Shown: positions 18,211 through 27,590 of the stretch, in pieces
Numbering within the stretch: position 1 is the stretch's first letter
Layout of the letters: every line of letters begins with the position of its first letter
Source of the DNA: Myxococcus sp. CA023
GTDB lineage: Bacteria > Myxococcota > Myxococcia > Myxococcales > Myxococcaceae
DNA: 64,000 nt
Direction: 5' to 3'
NCBI RefSeq assembly: GCF_010998615.1
Contig: NZ_JAAEAH010000039.1
Location: 1 to 64,000 of the forward strand
The notes under the pieces: model-generated
Databases searched by the model: none
Seen by the model: only the letters and a program-made list of their open reading frames with translations
What the model was told of the DNA's origin: nothing
Position numbers and translations under genes: made by a program

Positions 18211-18315
18211 TCAGGGGCTCTTGGCCGAGGGCTGCTCGATTTCCTTGAGAATTCGAACAGCGTCGGCGTCCTTCGGGTCGAGTTCCAGTGACCGGCGGAT
18301 TCGATTTCGTGGGGA
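18211..18315 (-). pseudogene. C-terminal remnant of a TPR protein
   Basis: One minus-strand frame reads RRSLELDPKDADAVRILKEI and then EQPSAKSP before a stop at 18211. The SLELDPKDADA pattern is the classic end of a TPR unit. Upstream the frame loses coding character within about 20 codons, so only the last repeat survives. It lies between repeat copy C and the aadA-like gene. Confidence 0.4.
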
Positions 18316-18375
18316 GCGTGGGGCATCTTCCGAGCTACAACTGTAGAGCCAAGGACCCTACCAGTGGTGGCCGAC

Positions 18376-19194
18376 ATGAACGCATCCGTACCGACTGAAA
18401 TCACGCACCAGGTTTCAAGCGCCTGCTCAGTGATTGGCCGCAACCTCGCCGGTTCGCTGCAGGCCATACACCTCTTCGGCTCGGCAGTGGATGGAGGGCT
18501 GAAACCACACAGCGACATCGATTTGCTGGTAACCGTCAGCGCCCCATTGACCGAAGCCGTTCGACACGCGCTGAACATGGAACTGCTGTCGGTCTCGGCA
18601 TGGCCAATGACGCGTGAATCGCTCCGCCCTCTCGAAGTGACCGTTGTCGTCCGGGATGCGGTCGTCCCTTGGCGCTACCCGCCGTCGCGCGAACTTCAAT
18701 TCGGGGAATGGTTGCGCGGAGAACTGGAAGCTGGCCACGTCCAGCCCCCCATCGTGGACCCCGACCTGACAATCTTGCTGGCGAAGGCAAGGAGACACAG
18801 CATCTGCCTGTTGGGCGCGCCAGCAACCGACCTCTTCGACCCCGTGCCCCGGGCCGATCTGGCGAGAGCGTTCTACGACACCGTTCTCCAATGGAACAAA
18901 CCTGCGGACTGGCGGGGGGACGAAAGGACCGTGGTGCTTGCGCTGGCTCGCATCTGGTTCAGCCTGTCGACGGAGGAGATCGCCCCCAAGGACGTTGCGG
19001 CCCAGTGGGTCATTGAACGCCTGCCGGATGAACATCAAGGTGTCGTGCGCAGTGCGCGGGCATCTTACCTTGGAGAGACGCAGGACGATTTGGCAAGGAG
19101 AGGCCCGGAAGTCGCCGCATTCGTGCACTGTGCCAGGACGGCCATCGAACGAATGTACTTGGAGTTGCAGCCCGATAATCCGGCAGCTCGCTGA
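18376..19194 (+). CDS. aadA: AadA-type aminoglycoside (3'')(9)-O-nucleotidyltransferase
   Basis: 272 residues. The sequence follows E. coli AadA closely: IHLFGSAVDGGLKPHSDIDL (nucleotidyltransferase GSxxxG...DID with catalytic Asp residues), VVPWRYPPSRELQFGEW, LFDPVPRADL, DWRGDERTVVLALARIW, IAPKDVAAQW and LPDEHQ. AadA enzymes adenylylate streptomycin and spectinomycin. The ATG at 18376 gives the same distance to GSAVDG as in AadA, so I prefer it to the GTG at 18364. Unlike clinical aadA cassettes, no attC site was recognised. Neighbours are a Cys-rich lipoprotein and a rifampicin phosphotransferase. Confidence 0.9.
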   Translation: MNASVPTEITHQVSSACSVIGRNLAGSLQAIHLFGSAVDGGLKPHSDIDLLVTVSAPLTEAVRHALNMELLSVSAWPMTRESLRPLEVTVVVRDAVVPWRYPPSRELQFGEWLRGELEAGHVQPPIVDPDLTILLAKARRHSICLLGAPATDLFDPVPRADLARAFYDTVLQWNKPADWRGDERTVVLALARIWFSLSTEEIAPKDVAAQWVIERLPDEHQGVVRSARASYLGETQDDLARRGPEVAAFVHCARTAIERMYLELQPDNPAAR

Positions 19195-19334
19195 ACCACT
19201 TTCCTCCGCCCCGTGCCCCTCCGGCATCTCTAGCCGGGAGGGTGGCGGTCGAATCCATGCAACGGTGCCGCCCAGCCTGTCTCTTCCCGTCAGGAGGGGG
19301 TGTTCATGCCCCCATCACTCCTCGGGCGGACGAC

Positions 19335-19700
19335 ATGAAGGCGACGACGCGGTACCTGGTGCTTCTCTCCATGCTGGTGGTGGGCTGTGGTGACTCGAAC
19401 GAAGACGATGGGGACGGGGACACCAACTCGTTCCCAGAGACCATTGAGTGTGGCGACATCAGCTGCAAGCGCGCCACTCAATACTGCGCGACCATCGTGA
19501 CGGATGTGACGAGCCATGTGTGTCTGAACAAGAAGGAGAGCTGCAAGAGTTGCGACTGCGTGAATCTGGACACAGACCTCACCGCCCAGACGGGGCGCCA
19601 GGACTGCACCGCGACCGCCAGGCTCGATGTGTACTTCACATGCGCCTATTATGACGATGTGGACTACATCAAGACCTCCTGCACAGTACGCGCTCGCTGA
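19335..19700 (+). CDS. Small Cys-rich lipoprotein
   Basis: 121 residues from the ATG at 19335. The signal ends in a lipobox (MLVVGCGD) and is followed by an acidic linker. The mature part has about nine cysteines (CGDISCKRATQYC, ESCKSCDC, DC, FTC, SC), suggesting a disulphide-stabilised surface protein. Myxobacteria encode many such small lipoproteins. Function unknown. It ends about 30 bases before repeat copy D. Confidence 0.75.
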   Translation: MKATTRYLVLLSMLVVGCGDSNEDDGDGDTNSFPETIECGDISCKRATQYCATIVTDVTSHVCLNKKESCKSCDCVNLDTDLTAQTGRQDCTATARLDVYFTCAYYDDVDYIKTSCTVRAR

Positions 19701-19731
19701 GCGCATGAGTCGGCTAGGGACTCTGAGCCTC

Positions 19732-19760
19732 CCTGTGCCTCCCCAGAATTCGGTCATTCG
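19732..19760 (+). repeat. Dispersed repeat copy D (diverged)
   Basis: CCTGTGCCTCCCCAGAATTC then GGTCATTCG. It aligns with the left 25-30 bases of the consensus with several substitutions. It lies just after the Cys-rich lipoprotein gene. Confidence 0.4.
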
Positions 19761-19831
19761 AAGCGCGCGTCCACATGCGCCACCTCGAGCCGAGTGAGAA
19801 GCGCGGCAATCGTGTCGTGGACACTGGCGCC
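19754..19831 (-). pseudogene. Short C-terminal coding remnant
   Basis: The minus-strand frame ends SVHDTIAALLTRLEVAHVDA then RFE and a stop that lies inside repeat D. It looks like the last helix and strand of a real protein, with high GC third positions, but it lacks any body or start. Too short to assign a family. Confidence 0.3.
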
Positions 19832-19887
19832 TGACGCGCGCGTTGCGCGGAGTAGAGTGCCGCCCTTGCGCAGAGCGAGGTGAGCGT

Positions 19888-22482
19888 ATGGGCCGCTACG
19901 TGAGGGGTCTCCAAGAGATCGACCAGACGCAGGTCGCGGTCGTTGGCGGCAAGGGCGCACATCTGGGGGAGCTTTCGCGGCTCGAGGGCATCCACGTGCC
20001 GGCTGGCTATTGCGTGACGACGGACGCCTTCCAGCGGGTCATGGCGGATGCTCCGTCGTTCGACGAACAGCTCGAACGACTATCGCGCCTGAAGCCGGAC
20101 GACCGGGAACAGCTCCGCGAGCTCAGCGCTGAGCTCCGCCGAACCCTCGAAGAGACCGTCATCCCTGACGAGTTGGCGGCGGCGATCACCCGCCCGCTCG
20201 TCCAGCTCGGCGAGCAAGCCGCCTACGCCGTCCGCTCGAGCGCGACGGCGGAGGACTTACCGACGGCCTCCTTCGCGGGCCAGCAGGACACGTACCTGAA
20301 CGTCGTGGGACCGGCGGCGATCCTCCAGCACGTCAGCCGGTGCTGGGCCTCGCTCTTTACCGAGCGAGCCGTGACCTACCGCCTGCGGAACGGCTTCGAC
20401 CACCGGAAGGTCCACATGGCAGTGGTCGTGCAGCAGATGGTCTTCCCGGAGGCGGCCGGTATCCTGTTCACGGCCGACCCTGTCACCTCCAACCGGAAGG
20501 TCGCCTCCGTGGAGGCCAGCTTCGGCCTGGGCGAGGCACTGGTCTCCGGCCTGGTGAACACGGACGTCTACAAGGTGCGGGCCGGAGAGGTCATCGCCAA
20601 GTCGGTCGCCACCAAGCAGCTTGCCATCCACGCCTCGCCGGCAGGCGGGACGCACGAACAAGCAATCGCGCCGGAGCGGCAGCGGCAGCCGGCGCTGACG
20701 GATGCGCAGGTCGTACGGCTCGCGCAGTTGGGCCGGAGGATCGAAGCGCACTTCGGTTGCCCCCAGGACATCGAATGGTGCCTGGTCGACGATGACTTCC
20801 AGATCGTCCAGAGCCGGCCTATCACCACGCTGTTCCCCATCCCCGCGGCCGGTGACCGGGAGAACCACGTCTACGTCTCCGTCGGTCATCAGCAGATGAT
20901 GACTGACGCCATGAAGCCCCTGGGGCTCTCCCTGTTCCAACTGACAGCCTTGCGGCCGATGTACGAGGCCGGCGGGAGGCTGTTCGTCGACGTCACCCAG
21001 AACCTAGCTTCACCAGCGAGCCGCGCAGGCCTCCTGGAAGCCCTGGGGAAACTCGATCCGCTGCTCCGGGACGCGTTGGAGACCATCCTCGGACGCGGCG
21101 ATTTCATCCAGTCACGCCCAGACGAAGAGCCCGGCAAGGAACCCGCTGGCGGCGCGCCGGCCCCGCCCGAGACCGATCCGGCCACTGTCGACGAGCTGAT
21201 CGGGCGCAGCCTGGCTTCCATCGCCGCCTTGAAGCGCGAAATCCGGAGGAAGTCCGGACCGGCGCTGCTCGACTTCATCCTGGCGGACATCCAAGAGCTG
21301 AAGCGGTTCGTGTTCGATCCACAAAGCCTTCAGGTCATCATGGCGGCGATCGAGGCCACCTGGTGGCTCAACGAGCAACTCCAGGCGTGGCTGGGCGAGA
21401 AGAACGCGGCCGACACGCTCACGCAGTCCGTCCCCCACAACGTCACGTCGGAGATGGGGCTGGCGCTCCTGGACGTCGCGGATGTGATTCGCCCGCATCC
21501 AAACGTGGTGGCTTTTCTGCAGCAGGTCGAGGACGAGGGATTCCTGGACGAGCTGGCCACGCTCGCGGGCGGACGGGAAGCACGAGACGCCATCCAGGCC
21601 TACCTCGACAAGTACGGCATGCGCTGCGTCGGCGAGATCGACATCACGAAGCCGCGTTGGAGCGAACGCCCCACCACGCTCGTGCCCCTCATCCTCGGCA
21701 ACATCAAGAACTTCGAGCCGGGCGCCGGCGAGCGGCGCTTCGAGCAAGGGCGGCAGGAGGCCTGGAAGAAGGAGCAGGAGTTGCTGGAGCGCTTGCGGGC
21801 CTTGCCGGACGGGGAGCGGAAGGCCGAAGAAACCAAGCGGATGATCGACCGGGTCCGGACCTTCATCGGGTACCGGGAGTATCCGAAGTACGGCATCGTC
21901 AACCGCTACTTCGTTTACAAGCAGGCCTTGTTGGAAGAAGCCGAGCGCCTCGTACAAGCCCACGTGCTTCGAGAGAAGGAAGACATCTTCTACCTCACGC
22001 TCCAGGAGCTCCACACCGTCGTGCGCACGAACCAGGTGGATGACCCGCTCATCCGCCAGCGCGAGGACGCTTTCAGGTCGTATCAAACGCTCACGCCGCC
22101 CCGGGTGCTCACCTCGGATGGCGAAGTCATCACCGGGGCGTACCGACGCGATGATTTGCCAGCTGGCGCGCTGGTCGGCCTACCGGTTTCCGCCGGGACC
22201 ATCGAGGGACGGGCCCGCGTCATCCTGGACATGGCGGAGGCCGATATCGAGGCGGGCGACATCCTGGTCACCGCCTACACGGACCCGAGCTGGACGCCCC
22301 TGTTCGTCGCAATCAAGGGCCTGGTGACGGAGGTAGGGGGCCTGATGACCCACGGCGCGGTAATCGCCCGGGAGTACGGCTTGCCGGCCGTCGTGGGGGT
22401 GGAGCATGCCACCCGGCTGATCCGGGATGGGCAGCGAATCCGCGTGCATGGAACGGACGGGTACGTCGAGCTTCTGCCCTAG
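19888..22482 (+). CDS. rph: Rifampicin phosphotransferase (PEP-synthase-like)
   Basis: 864 residues, the usual length for rifamycin-inactivating phosphotransferases. The domain order fits: an N-terminal ATP-binding domain (VGGKGAHLGELSRLEGIHVPAGYCVTT; YAVRSSATAEDLPTASFAGQQDTYLNV; EWC...QSRPITTL), a central rifampicin-binding domain (about 330-760), and a C-terminal swivelling phosphohistidine domain with catalytic His in TEVGGLMTHGAVIAREYGLPAVVG. The enzyme transfers the beta-phosphate of ATP to rifampicin. The ATG at 19888 has GAGGTGA upstream. Alternative: a generic PEP-utilising enzyme, but length and domain order favour Rph. It lies beside aadA, forming a resistance pair. Confidence 0.88.
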   Translation: MGRYVRGLQEIDQTQVAVVGGKGAHLGELSRLEGIHVPAGYCVTTDAFQRVMADAPSFDEQLERLSRLKPDDREQLRELSAELRRTLEETVIPDELAAAITRPLVQLGEQAAYAVRSSATAEDLPTASFAGQQDTYLNVVGPAAILQHVSRCWASLFTERAVTYRLRNGFDHRKVHMAVVVQQMVFPEAAGILFTADPVTSNRKVASVEASFGLGEALVSGLVNTDVYKVRAGEVIAKSVATKQLAIHASPAGGTHEQAIAPERQRQPALTDAQVVRLAQLGRRIEAHFGCPQDIEWCLVDDDFQIVQSRPITTLFPIPAAGDRENHVYVSVGHQQMMTDAMKPLGLSLFQLTALRPMYEAGGRLFVDVTQNLASPASRAGLLEALGKLDPLLRDALETILGRGDFIQSRPDEEPGKEPAGGAPAPPETDPATVDELIGRSLASIAALKREIRRKSGPALLDFILADIQELKRFVFDPQSLQVIMAAIEATWWLNEQLQAWLGEKNAADTLTQSVPHNVTSEMGLALLDVADVIRPHPNVVAFLQQVEDEGFLDELATLAGGREARDAIQAYLDKYGMRCVGEIDITKPRWSERPTTLVPLILGNIKNFEPGAGERRFEQGRQEAWKKEQELLERLRALPDGERKAEETKRMIDRVRTFIGYREYPKYGIVNRYFVYKQALLEEAERLVQAHVLREKEDIFYLTLQELHTVVRTNQVDDPLIRQREDAFRSYQTLTPPRVLTSDGEVITGAYRRDDLPAGALVGLPVSAGTIEGRARVILDMAEADIEAGDILVTAYTDPSWTPLFVAIKGLVTEVGGLMTHGAVIAREYGLPAVVGVEHATRLIRDGQRIRVHGTDGYVELLP

Positions 22483-22675
22483 CCGGGCCAGGAATTCTCC
22501 GTCTGCATGGGGCCACGAGACCATGTGACATGGGACCTGGGCAGACAGCCTCACGGTTCCATGAAGCTCCCCGCTTGTTCGCATGCGACCACCATGGGCG
22601 GGGAGCCACGCAATCGTCCGCTGGCCAGAACGTAGCCGCTCCGGAAGCCGCCAACCGGCTCCAGGAGACGTCGCG

Positions 22676-25135
22676 ATGGATTCTGTTCTGGGTGGACTGC
22701 GTCAGAGCCTGCGCTCGCTGGGCCGCAGCCCCGGCTTCACGCTGGGGTGTGTGCTGATGCTGGCGGTGGGCATCGGAGCGAGCACCGCGCTCTTCAGCGT
22801 GGTGGAAGGGGTTCTGCTGCGCCCCCTGCCCTACCCGCGTCCCGAGCGCCTCGTGGAGTTGTCGCAGCGCGCGGCGGACGGCCACACGATGCGGTTTTCG
22901 GACCCCAACTTCGAGGATGTGCGGACGCGCGCTCGCACCGTTTCAGCGCTGGCCCAGGTGTCGGGAGCAGCGAGCGTCGCCGTCACGGGCGCCGACGAGC
23001 CGGCCTTCGCCACGCTGGCGCGCGCCTCGCGCGACTTCTTCCCCGCCTTCGCGGTGCAGCCAGTCCAGGGCCGCCTCTTTGAGGAGGAGGAACAGCAGGC
23101 GGGAGGTGCTCCCGTGGTGATGGTGAGCCACGCCTTCTGGAAGCGCTACCTGGGCGCACGGCCGCTGCCCCTGCCGGACACCCTCATTTTCGAGGGGCGC
23201 GCATTCTCCGTGGTGGGCGTGATGCCCGAGTCCTTCGACTACCCGGTGGGCACGCAGCTGTGGATTCCGCGAGAGCTGGAGGCTCCCCTGCCCAGCCGCA
23301 CCGCGCACAACTGGCGGGTGGTGGGAAGGCTGGCGGACGGCGTCGACCTCCAGGCCGCGCGAGCGGAACTCACACACATCGCCCGCGAGCACAAGGCCCA
23401 GTACGGCCGCGACACACAGATGCATGACATCGCCCTGGAGCCCGTCCAAGAGAGCCTGGTGGGCGGCGTACGGCCCACGCTCTACCTGCTGTCAGGCGCC
23501 GCGGCCTTCCTGCTCCTCGTGGCAGGCGCCAACGTCACGAACCTGCTGCTCGCGCGCGCGGCCACCCGTTCCCGGGAGCTCGCCATCCACGTGGCCCTGG
23601 GCGCGGGGCCCGGCGCGTTGATACGGCGGTTCCTCATGGAGTCGCTCCTGCTGTCACTGGCGGGAGGCGCACTGGGGGCCCTGCTTTCCGCCTGGGGCGT
23701 GCGCGCGCTGCTCGCGGCGGAGCCGGGCCACCTGCCACGTGTCGACGAGGTGGGGGTGAACGCCACGGTGCTCCTCTTCACCCTCGGGCTCTCGCTGCTG
23801 CTCGCACTGGGGCTGGGGTTGCTGACGGCGCTGCGCGCGGCGCGGCAACCTCCGGGGGCCGCGCTGGCGGGCGCCGGGCGCACGCACAGCGGAGGAGGGA
23901 GCGCCGAGCGCACGCGCCGAGCCCTCGTCGTGGGACAGCTCGCGCTCGCATTGGTCCTCCTGGTGGGCGCGGCGCTGCTCGGGCGGAGCCTGATGGGGCT
24001 GCTCTCGCTGGACCCAGGGTATCGCACCGAGGATGTCGCGGTGCTCAGCCTCGTGCTCCCTCCGGCAAAGGACGAGGCGCAGGGGCGGCGAAACGTGCAG
24101 CAGCAGGAGCACCTCCTCTCGCGACTGGCGGCGCTGCCCGGCGTGCGCGCGGTGGGCGCCGTGAGCAACTTCCCTCTCGAGGGAAGCCCGGCGGGGGATG
24201 GCACCTTCCTCGTGCTCAACCGCCCCGACGAGGTGGGGGACTTCGACGACTTCGGGCGGCTGGCGCACGAGCCCGAGCGCACCGGCTCCGCCGAGTACCG
24301 CGTGGCGAGCGAGGGCTACTTCGCCGCGCTCGGCATCCCGCTCGTGCGCGGGCGTCTGTTCGATGCGCGCGACACCGTCGACGCGCCGCACGTGGCCGTC
24401 ATCAGCGAGTCGCTCGCAAAGGCCCGCTGGCCCCACGAAGACCCGCTGGGCAAGCTCATTCAGTTCGGCAACATGGACGGAGACCTGCGTCCCTTCACCA
24501 TTGTCGGCGTGGTGGGGGACGTGCGGGAGCAAGGGTTGGATGACGCGCCCAGGCCCATGTTCTATGGCGGCTCCCGGCAGCGTCTGCGGGCCTCCTCCCG
24601 CTTCCACCTCGCCGTGCACGGTCCGATGGGCTCCACGGCCCTGGTCACCGCGGCGCTGCCGGTGCTGCGAGCGCTTGCCCCCGAGCTGCCCTCGCGCCTG
24701 TCCACGGTGGAGGGATTGCTCGCGGGCTCGCTCGCCCCCAGACGCTTCAGCCTCCTGCTGCTGGGCGCCTTCGGTGCGATGGCGCTGCTGCTCTCGGTGG
24801 CGGGCCTCGCCGCCGTCGTGTCCTACGCGGTGGCGCAGCGCACGCGGGAATTCGGTATCCGCTTCGCGCTGGGCGCGACGACGGAAGACGTGCTGGGGCT
24901 GGTGCTCCGGCAGGCGGCGCGGCTCGCGGGGCTGGGCATCGTGCTCGGCGTGCTGGGGGCCCTGGGGCTCAGCCAGGTGCTCGCGGGGCTCGTGTACGGA
25001 GTGAGCACCACGGACCCGCTCGTCTTCGTCGTGGTGGCCCTCCTCCTGCTCGGCGTGGCGCTGCTCGCGAGCTGGCTGCCGGCCCGACGTGCTTCGCGCG
25101 TGGACCCGATGACCGTGCTTCGCTCGGAGGCATGA
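22676..25135 (+). CDS. ADOP-type ABC transporter permease (MacB/FtsX-like)
   Basis: 819 residues from the ATG with AGGAG at 22676. It is a tandem-duplicated permease: the first half has the N-terminal membrane helix (LGCVLMLAVGIGASTALFSVV), the MacB-periplasmic core domain and three helices; a second FtsX unit follows from about residue 420, and the final three helices end in LPARRASRVDPMTVLRSE. This fits the acidobacterial duplicated orphan permease family, which usually lacks a linked ATPase; none is seen here. It could export a macrolide-like or peptide substrate. It ends 5 bases before repeat copy E. Confidence 0.88.
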   Translation: MDSVLGGLRQSLRSLGRSPGFTLGCVLMLAVGIGASTALFSVVEGVLLRPLPYPRPERLVELSQRAADGHTMRFSDPNFEDVRTRARTVSALAQVSGAASVAVTGADEPAFATLARASRDFFPAFAVQPVQGRLFEEEEQQAGGAPVVMVSHAFWKRYLGARPLPLPDTLIFEGRAFSVVGVMPESFDYPVGTQLWIPRELEAPLPSRTAHNWRVVGRLADGVDLQAARAELTHIAREHKAQYGRDTQMHDIALEPVQESLVGGVRPTLYLLSGAAAFLLLVAGANVTNLLLARAATRSRELAIHVALGAGPGALIRRFLMESLLLSLAGGALGALLSAWGVRALLAAEPGHLPRVDEVGVNATVLLFTLGLSLLLALGLGLLTALRAARQPPGAALAGAGRTHSGGGSAERTRRALVVGQLALALVLLVGAALLGRSLMGLLSLDPGYRTEDVAVLSLVLPPAKDEAQGRRNVQQQEHLLSRLAALPGVRAVGAVSNFPLEGSPAGDGTFLVLNRPDEVGDFDDFGRLAHEPERTGSAEYRVASEGYFAALGIPLVRGRLFDARDTVDAPHVAVISESLAKARWPHEDPLGKLIQFGNMDGDLRPFTIVGVVGDVREQGLDDAPRPMFYGGSRQRLRASSRFHLAVHGPMGSTALVTAALPVLRALAPELPSRLSTVEGLLAGSLAPRRFSLLLLGAFGAMALLLSVAGLAAVVSYAVAQRTREFGIRFALGATTEDVLGLVLRQAARLAGLGIVLGVLGALGLSQVLAGLVYGVSTTDPLVFVVVALLLLGVALLASWLPARRASRVDPMTVLRSEA

Positions 25136-25139
25136 AGCG

Positions 25140-25186
25140 CCTGTGCCTACCCGAAGTCCGGCTGCTGCGCCCATTCATGCGTCACG
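25140..25186 (+). repeat. Dispersed repeat copy E
   Basis: CCTGTGCCTACCCGAAGTCC then GGCTGCTGCGCCCATTCATGCGTCACGG. It aligns with the consensus over its whole length with substitutions. It begins 5 bases after the ADOP permease stop. Confidence 0.5.
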
Positions 25187-25238
25187 GATGGTTCTCATGT
25201 CTCCCGTCGCGGTCTCGCGCAGGGCCCCGTGTGGGGAG

Positions 25239-26279
25239 CTAAGCGAGCCAGCACCAGTCGGAGTCCTCCAGGAGCGGGAGCTGGCCCCTGCGGCGGCGGG
25301 CGGAGACCTCCTCGCGCCAGGTCTCCCGTCCGCCCGGGAGCGGCCAGGCGCGTGAAACGCTGCCCCGCGGGTCGGGAGTGAAATTGAGCAGCAGCATGCG
25401 GTTGACGCGGTCGACGGTCTCCGGCGTCGTTCCGGCGCGCAGCTGAAACTCCGCGCTGAACAGAGCGCCCTCCTCGCGGACGGCGTTCCCGGAACGACGC
25501 CGGTCAATGAACGGCCACAAGCCCAGCAGCGGAGGCGCCACGCCTTCGAGCAGCGCGGCGTGCAGCCGGTCATGGCCATCCAGCACCACCCACTTCGCCA
25601 GGATGTCCACGAAGAGCAGCAGCACGGGCGGCAATGTCCCGTCCCGCGCGCGCTTTCGCCAGCTCTTCGCACGCCCATCCTCGGAAGCGGAGAGCGCGCG
25701 CAGCCCAAGCACGGCGCCCGGCCGCTGTTCCGGCAGCGACTCCCACCAGTCCTCCGTCCACGCGAACAGGAACCGCGCCATGACGGCCAACGAGTGCGGT
25801 GGCATCGGAGGCTGACCAAAGCCCCACTCCATGGGGGAGACAGGGTGCCGCTCCGCCTTCTCCGCCGCGATGGCGCGCACGGGGCGCAGGCACCAGTGGC
25901 CGGCGTGGAGCACGGGCAGGGGCGCTTCCACGAGCGCTCGCGCCACCCGCCAATTCCAGGCATCCCACCACGCATCGGAGCCGGGTGAGGCCTCCACGGC
26001 CCGAACCTCGGGGGCGGACAGCGGCGGCAGGACTTGGGGAGCGGTGGCCGTTCCCCGAACGAAGACCGCGCGGTCCCAGTAGGAATCGATGCGGGTCCAT
26101 AGCAGCGTCTGGCCCCCGCCGCGCAACCGGATCCGATAGTCCTGAGCGGCTTCCAGATGTACCGAGGGCCGCCGCGCCCAGCGGCCCGTGGAGGGCACGC
26201 GCAGCAGCAGCCCAGGGCCAGGGCTCTCCAGTCCCCAGCTCCGGGTGTCGTCGGCGACGATGGAGACTCCTGGGTTCAT
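25239..26279 (-). CDS. Hypothetical protein
   Basis: 346 residues, no signal peptide or membrane segment. Trp-rich (DAWWDAWNW, TEDWWESLPEQ). A central VVLDGHDRLHAALLEG resembles the DGxHR-type loop of ParB/sulfiredoxin folds, where the surrounding pattern suggests a bound nucleotide, but the evidence is thin. The C-terminal part (NRMLLLNFTPDPRGS) is not recognised. Codon usage is typical for the window. It stands alone, convergent with the ADOP permease and divergent from the MYXO-CTERM protein gene. Function unknown. Confidence 0.68.
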   Translation of the reverse strand: MNPGVSIVADDTRSWGLESPGPGLLLRVPSTGRWARRPSVHLEAAQDYRIRLRGGGQTLLWTRIDSYWDRAVFVRGTATAPQVLPPLSAPEVRAVEASPGSDAWWDAWNWRVARALVEAPLPVLHAGHWCLRPVRAIAAEKAERHPVSPMEWGFGQPPMPPHSLAVMARFLFAWTEDWWESLPEQRPGAVLGLRALSASEDGRAKSWRKRARDGTLPPVLLLFVDILAKWVVLDGHDRLHAALLEGVAPPLLGLWPFIDRRRSGNAVREEGALFSAEFQLRAGTTPETVDRVNRMLLLNFTPDPRGSVSRAWPLPGGRETWREEVSARRRRGQLPLLEDSDWCWLA

Positions 26280-26473
26280 GCGACGCGCTCCTCGAGATAC
26301 CCGGTCCCCATGGGCCCCCGGAGCGTACCCCGAGGGAAGCCCAGGCCGCCGACCGCGCGCCAGGCAGCGGCGATTCGGAATGCGTTACCAACGCACGCTT
26401 CTCGCCGGTCACACACACCCGGAACCACACCTGGGCAATATCCCAATCCCCAGGTTCCGGTGTCTAATGAGGA

Positions 26474-27553
26474 ATGCGCGAAAACACATGGAAATGGAGT
26501 GCGGTAGGGATGTTCCTCACGGGACTGGGATTGCTCATTCCCACGCCGGCGCGTGCCTGTGTCGCGCCCAACTGCATGGTGGGGGTGCGCTTTCCCCTCC
26601 CCGAGGACGGAGGTGTGGTGCCCGCGAACGTCCCCGGACTGGTGACGGTGCCTCCGCTGCTGGAGAGCGTGGATTCGTCCACCGTCCGGCTGCTGTTGCC
26701 GGATGGAACGCAGGTGCCCGCGACCGTCACGCAGGGCTCGCACCAGACGCAGGTGCTGGTCCCGGACGCACCGCTGGTGCCAGGCACCACGTACCGCATC
26801 GAGGCAAAGGGTGTCTGTCAGTTCCAGCCAACCCAGACCGAGTCCGTGTCCTTCACCGCCGGCCCCGCCCTCCCGCTCCCCACGACCACCGGCACCCTGA
26901 CGGCCGACACGCCGAGCCAGGGTATCTTCAACGTGTACGGGGATTCGAGCTGCGGCGACAGGCAGGTGGAAGGGAACTTCACCACGCTGCGCTTTACGCC
27001 GTCACCGGAGCTGGTGCCGTTCCTCCCATGGGTGCATTGGACGGTGGAGGTGGATGGAGAGCCCTGGTCGTATGCGAAGCACAGCGGGCTGACCTCCACG
27101 GGTGAGGAGAGCCTCGAGCCGCGTCGCTACGAATACAACCGGCAGCTGCTCTTCCTCTATACATTCTGCGACTACGTGAGCTGCGCTGATTCCTACCACC
27201 GGCCGCCAATCGAAAGCCTCCCGCCCGGCCGACACCGGGCCACGCTCAAGGCGACGCTGGAGCACGCGAACATCACGCTTCCCCCCGTGAGTGTGGACTT
27301 CGAGTTGAGCTGCGCGGCACGGTTCGCGAACGTGGGAATGAGCCAGATGCGCGGATGCTCGGATGGGGGGACCGAGATGGACGGAGGTGATGAGGGGACC
27401 GAGATGGACGGAGGTATCGTGAACGAGGAGCCGCTCCCCGAGCCGGTCGACACCAAGAAGGGCTGCACCCAGGCCGGGGGCGGACTGACGGTGCTGGGCC
27501 TGCTCTCGACGCTCTCGCTCTTGAGCGGCCGGAACTCGCGCCGCGCGAAATAG
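26474..27553 (+). CDS. Secreted protein with MYXO-CTERM-like C-terminus
   Basis: 359 residues. The N-terminal signal ends around PTPARA-C. A beta-rich middle portion (Ig/invasin-like: VDSSTVRLLLPDGTQVPATV, PGTTYRIEAKG) precedes a small duplicated acidic linker (GTEMDGGDE, GTEMDGG). The C-terminus, KKGCTQAGGG followed by a hydrophobic helix (LTVLGLLSTLSLLSG) and RNSRRAK, matches the MYXO-CTERM plan of Cys, helix and basic tail used to anchor proteins at the myxobacterial surface. The GAGGA ribosome site is very close to the ATG. Substrate or partner unknown. Confidence 0.75.
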   Translation: MRENTWKWSAVGMFLTGLGLLIPTPARACVAPNCMVGVRFPLPEDGGVVPANVPGLVTVPPLLESVDSSTVRLLLPDGTQVPATVTQGSHQTQVLVPDAPLVPGTTYRIEAKGVCQFQPTQTESVSFTAGPALPLPTTTGTLTADTPSQGIFNVYGDSSCGDRQVEGNFTTLRFTPSPELVPFLPWVHWTVEVDGEPWSYAKHSGLTSTGEESLEPRRYEYNRQLLFLYTFCDYVSCADSYHRPPIESLPPGRHRATLKATLEHANITLPPVSVDFELSCAARFANVGMSQMRGCSDGGTEMDGGDEGTEMDGGIVNEEPLPEPVDTKKGCTQAGGGLTVLGLLSTLSLLSGRNSRRAK

Positions 27554-27590
27554 CTGGCCACACATGCGCCATAATCCATCCAGGTGAATC

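Noticed and set aside
18153-19760. An integron cassette array, suggested by aadA and 3'-located repeats
   Set aside because: No integrase gene and no attC core (GTTRRRY with matching inverted half) was found; the dispersed repeat is not palindromic in the way attC sites are.
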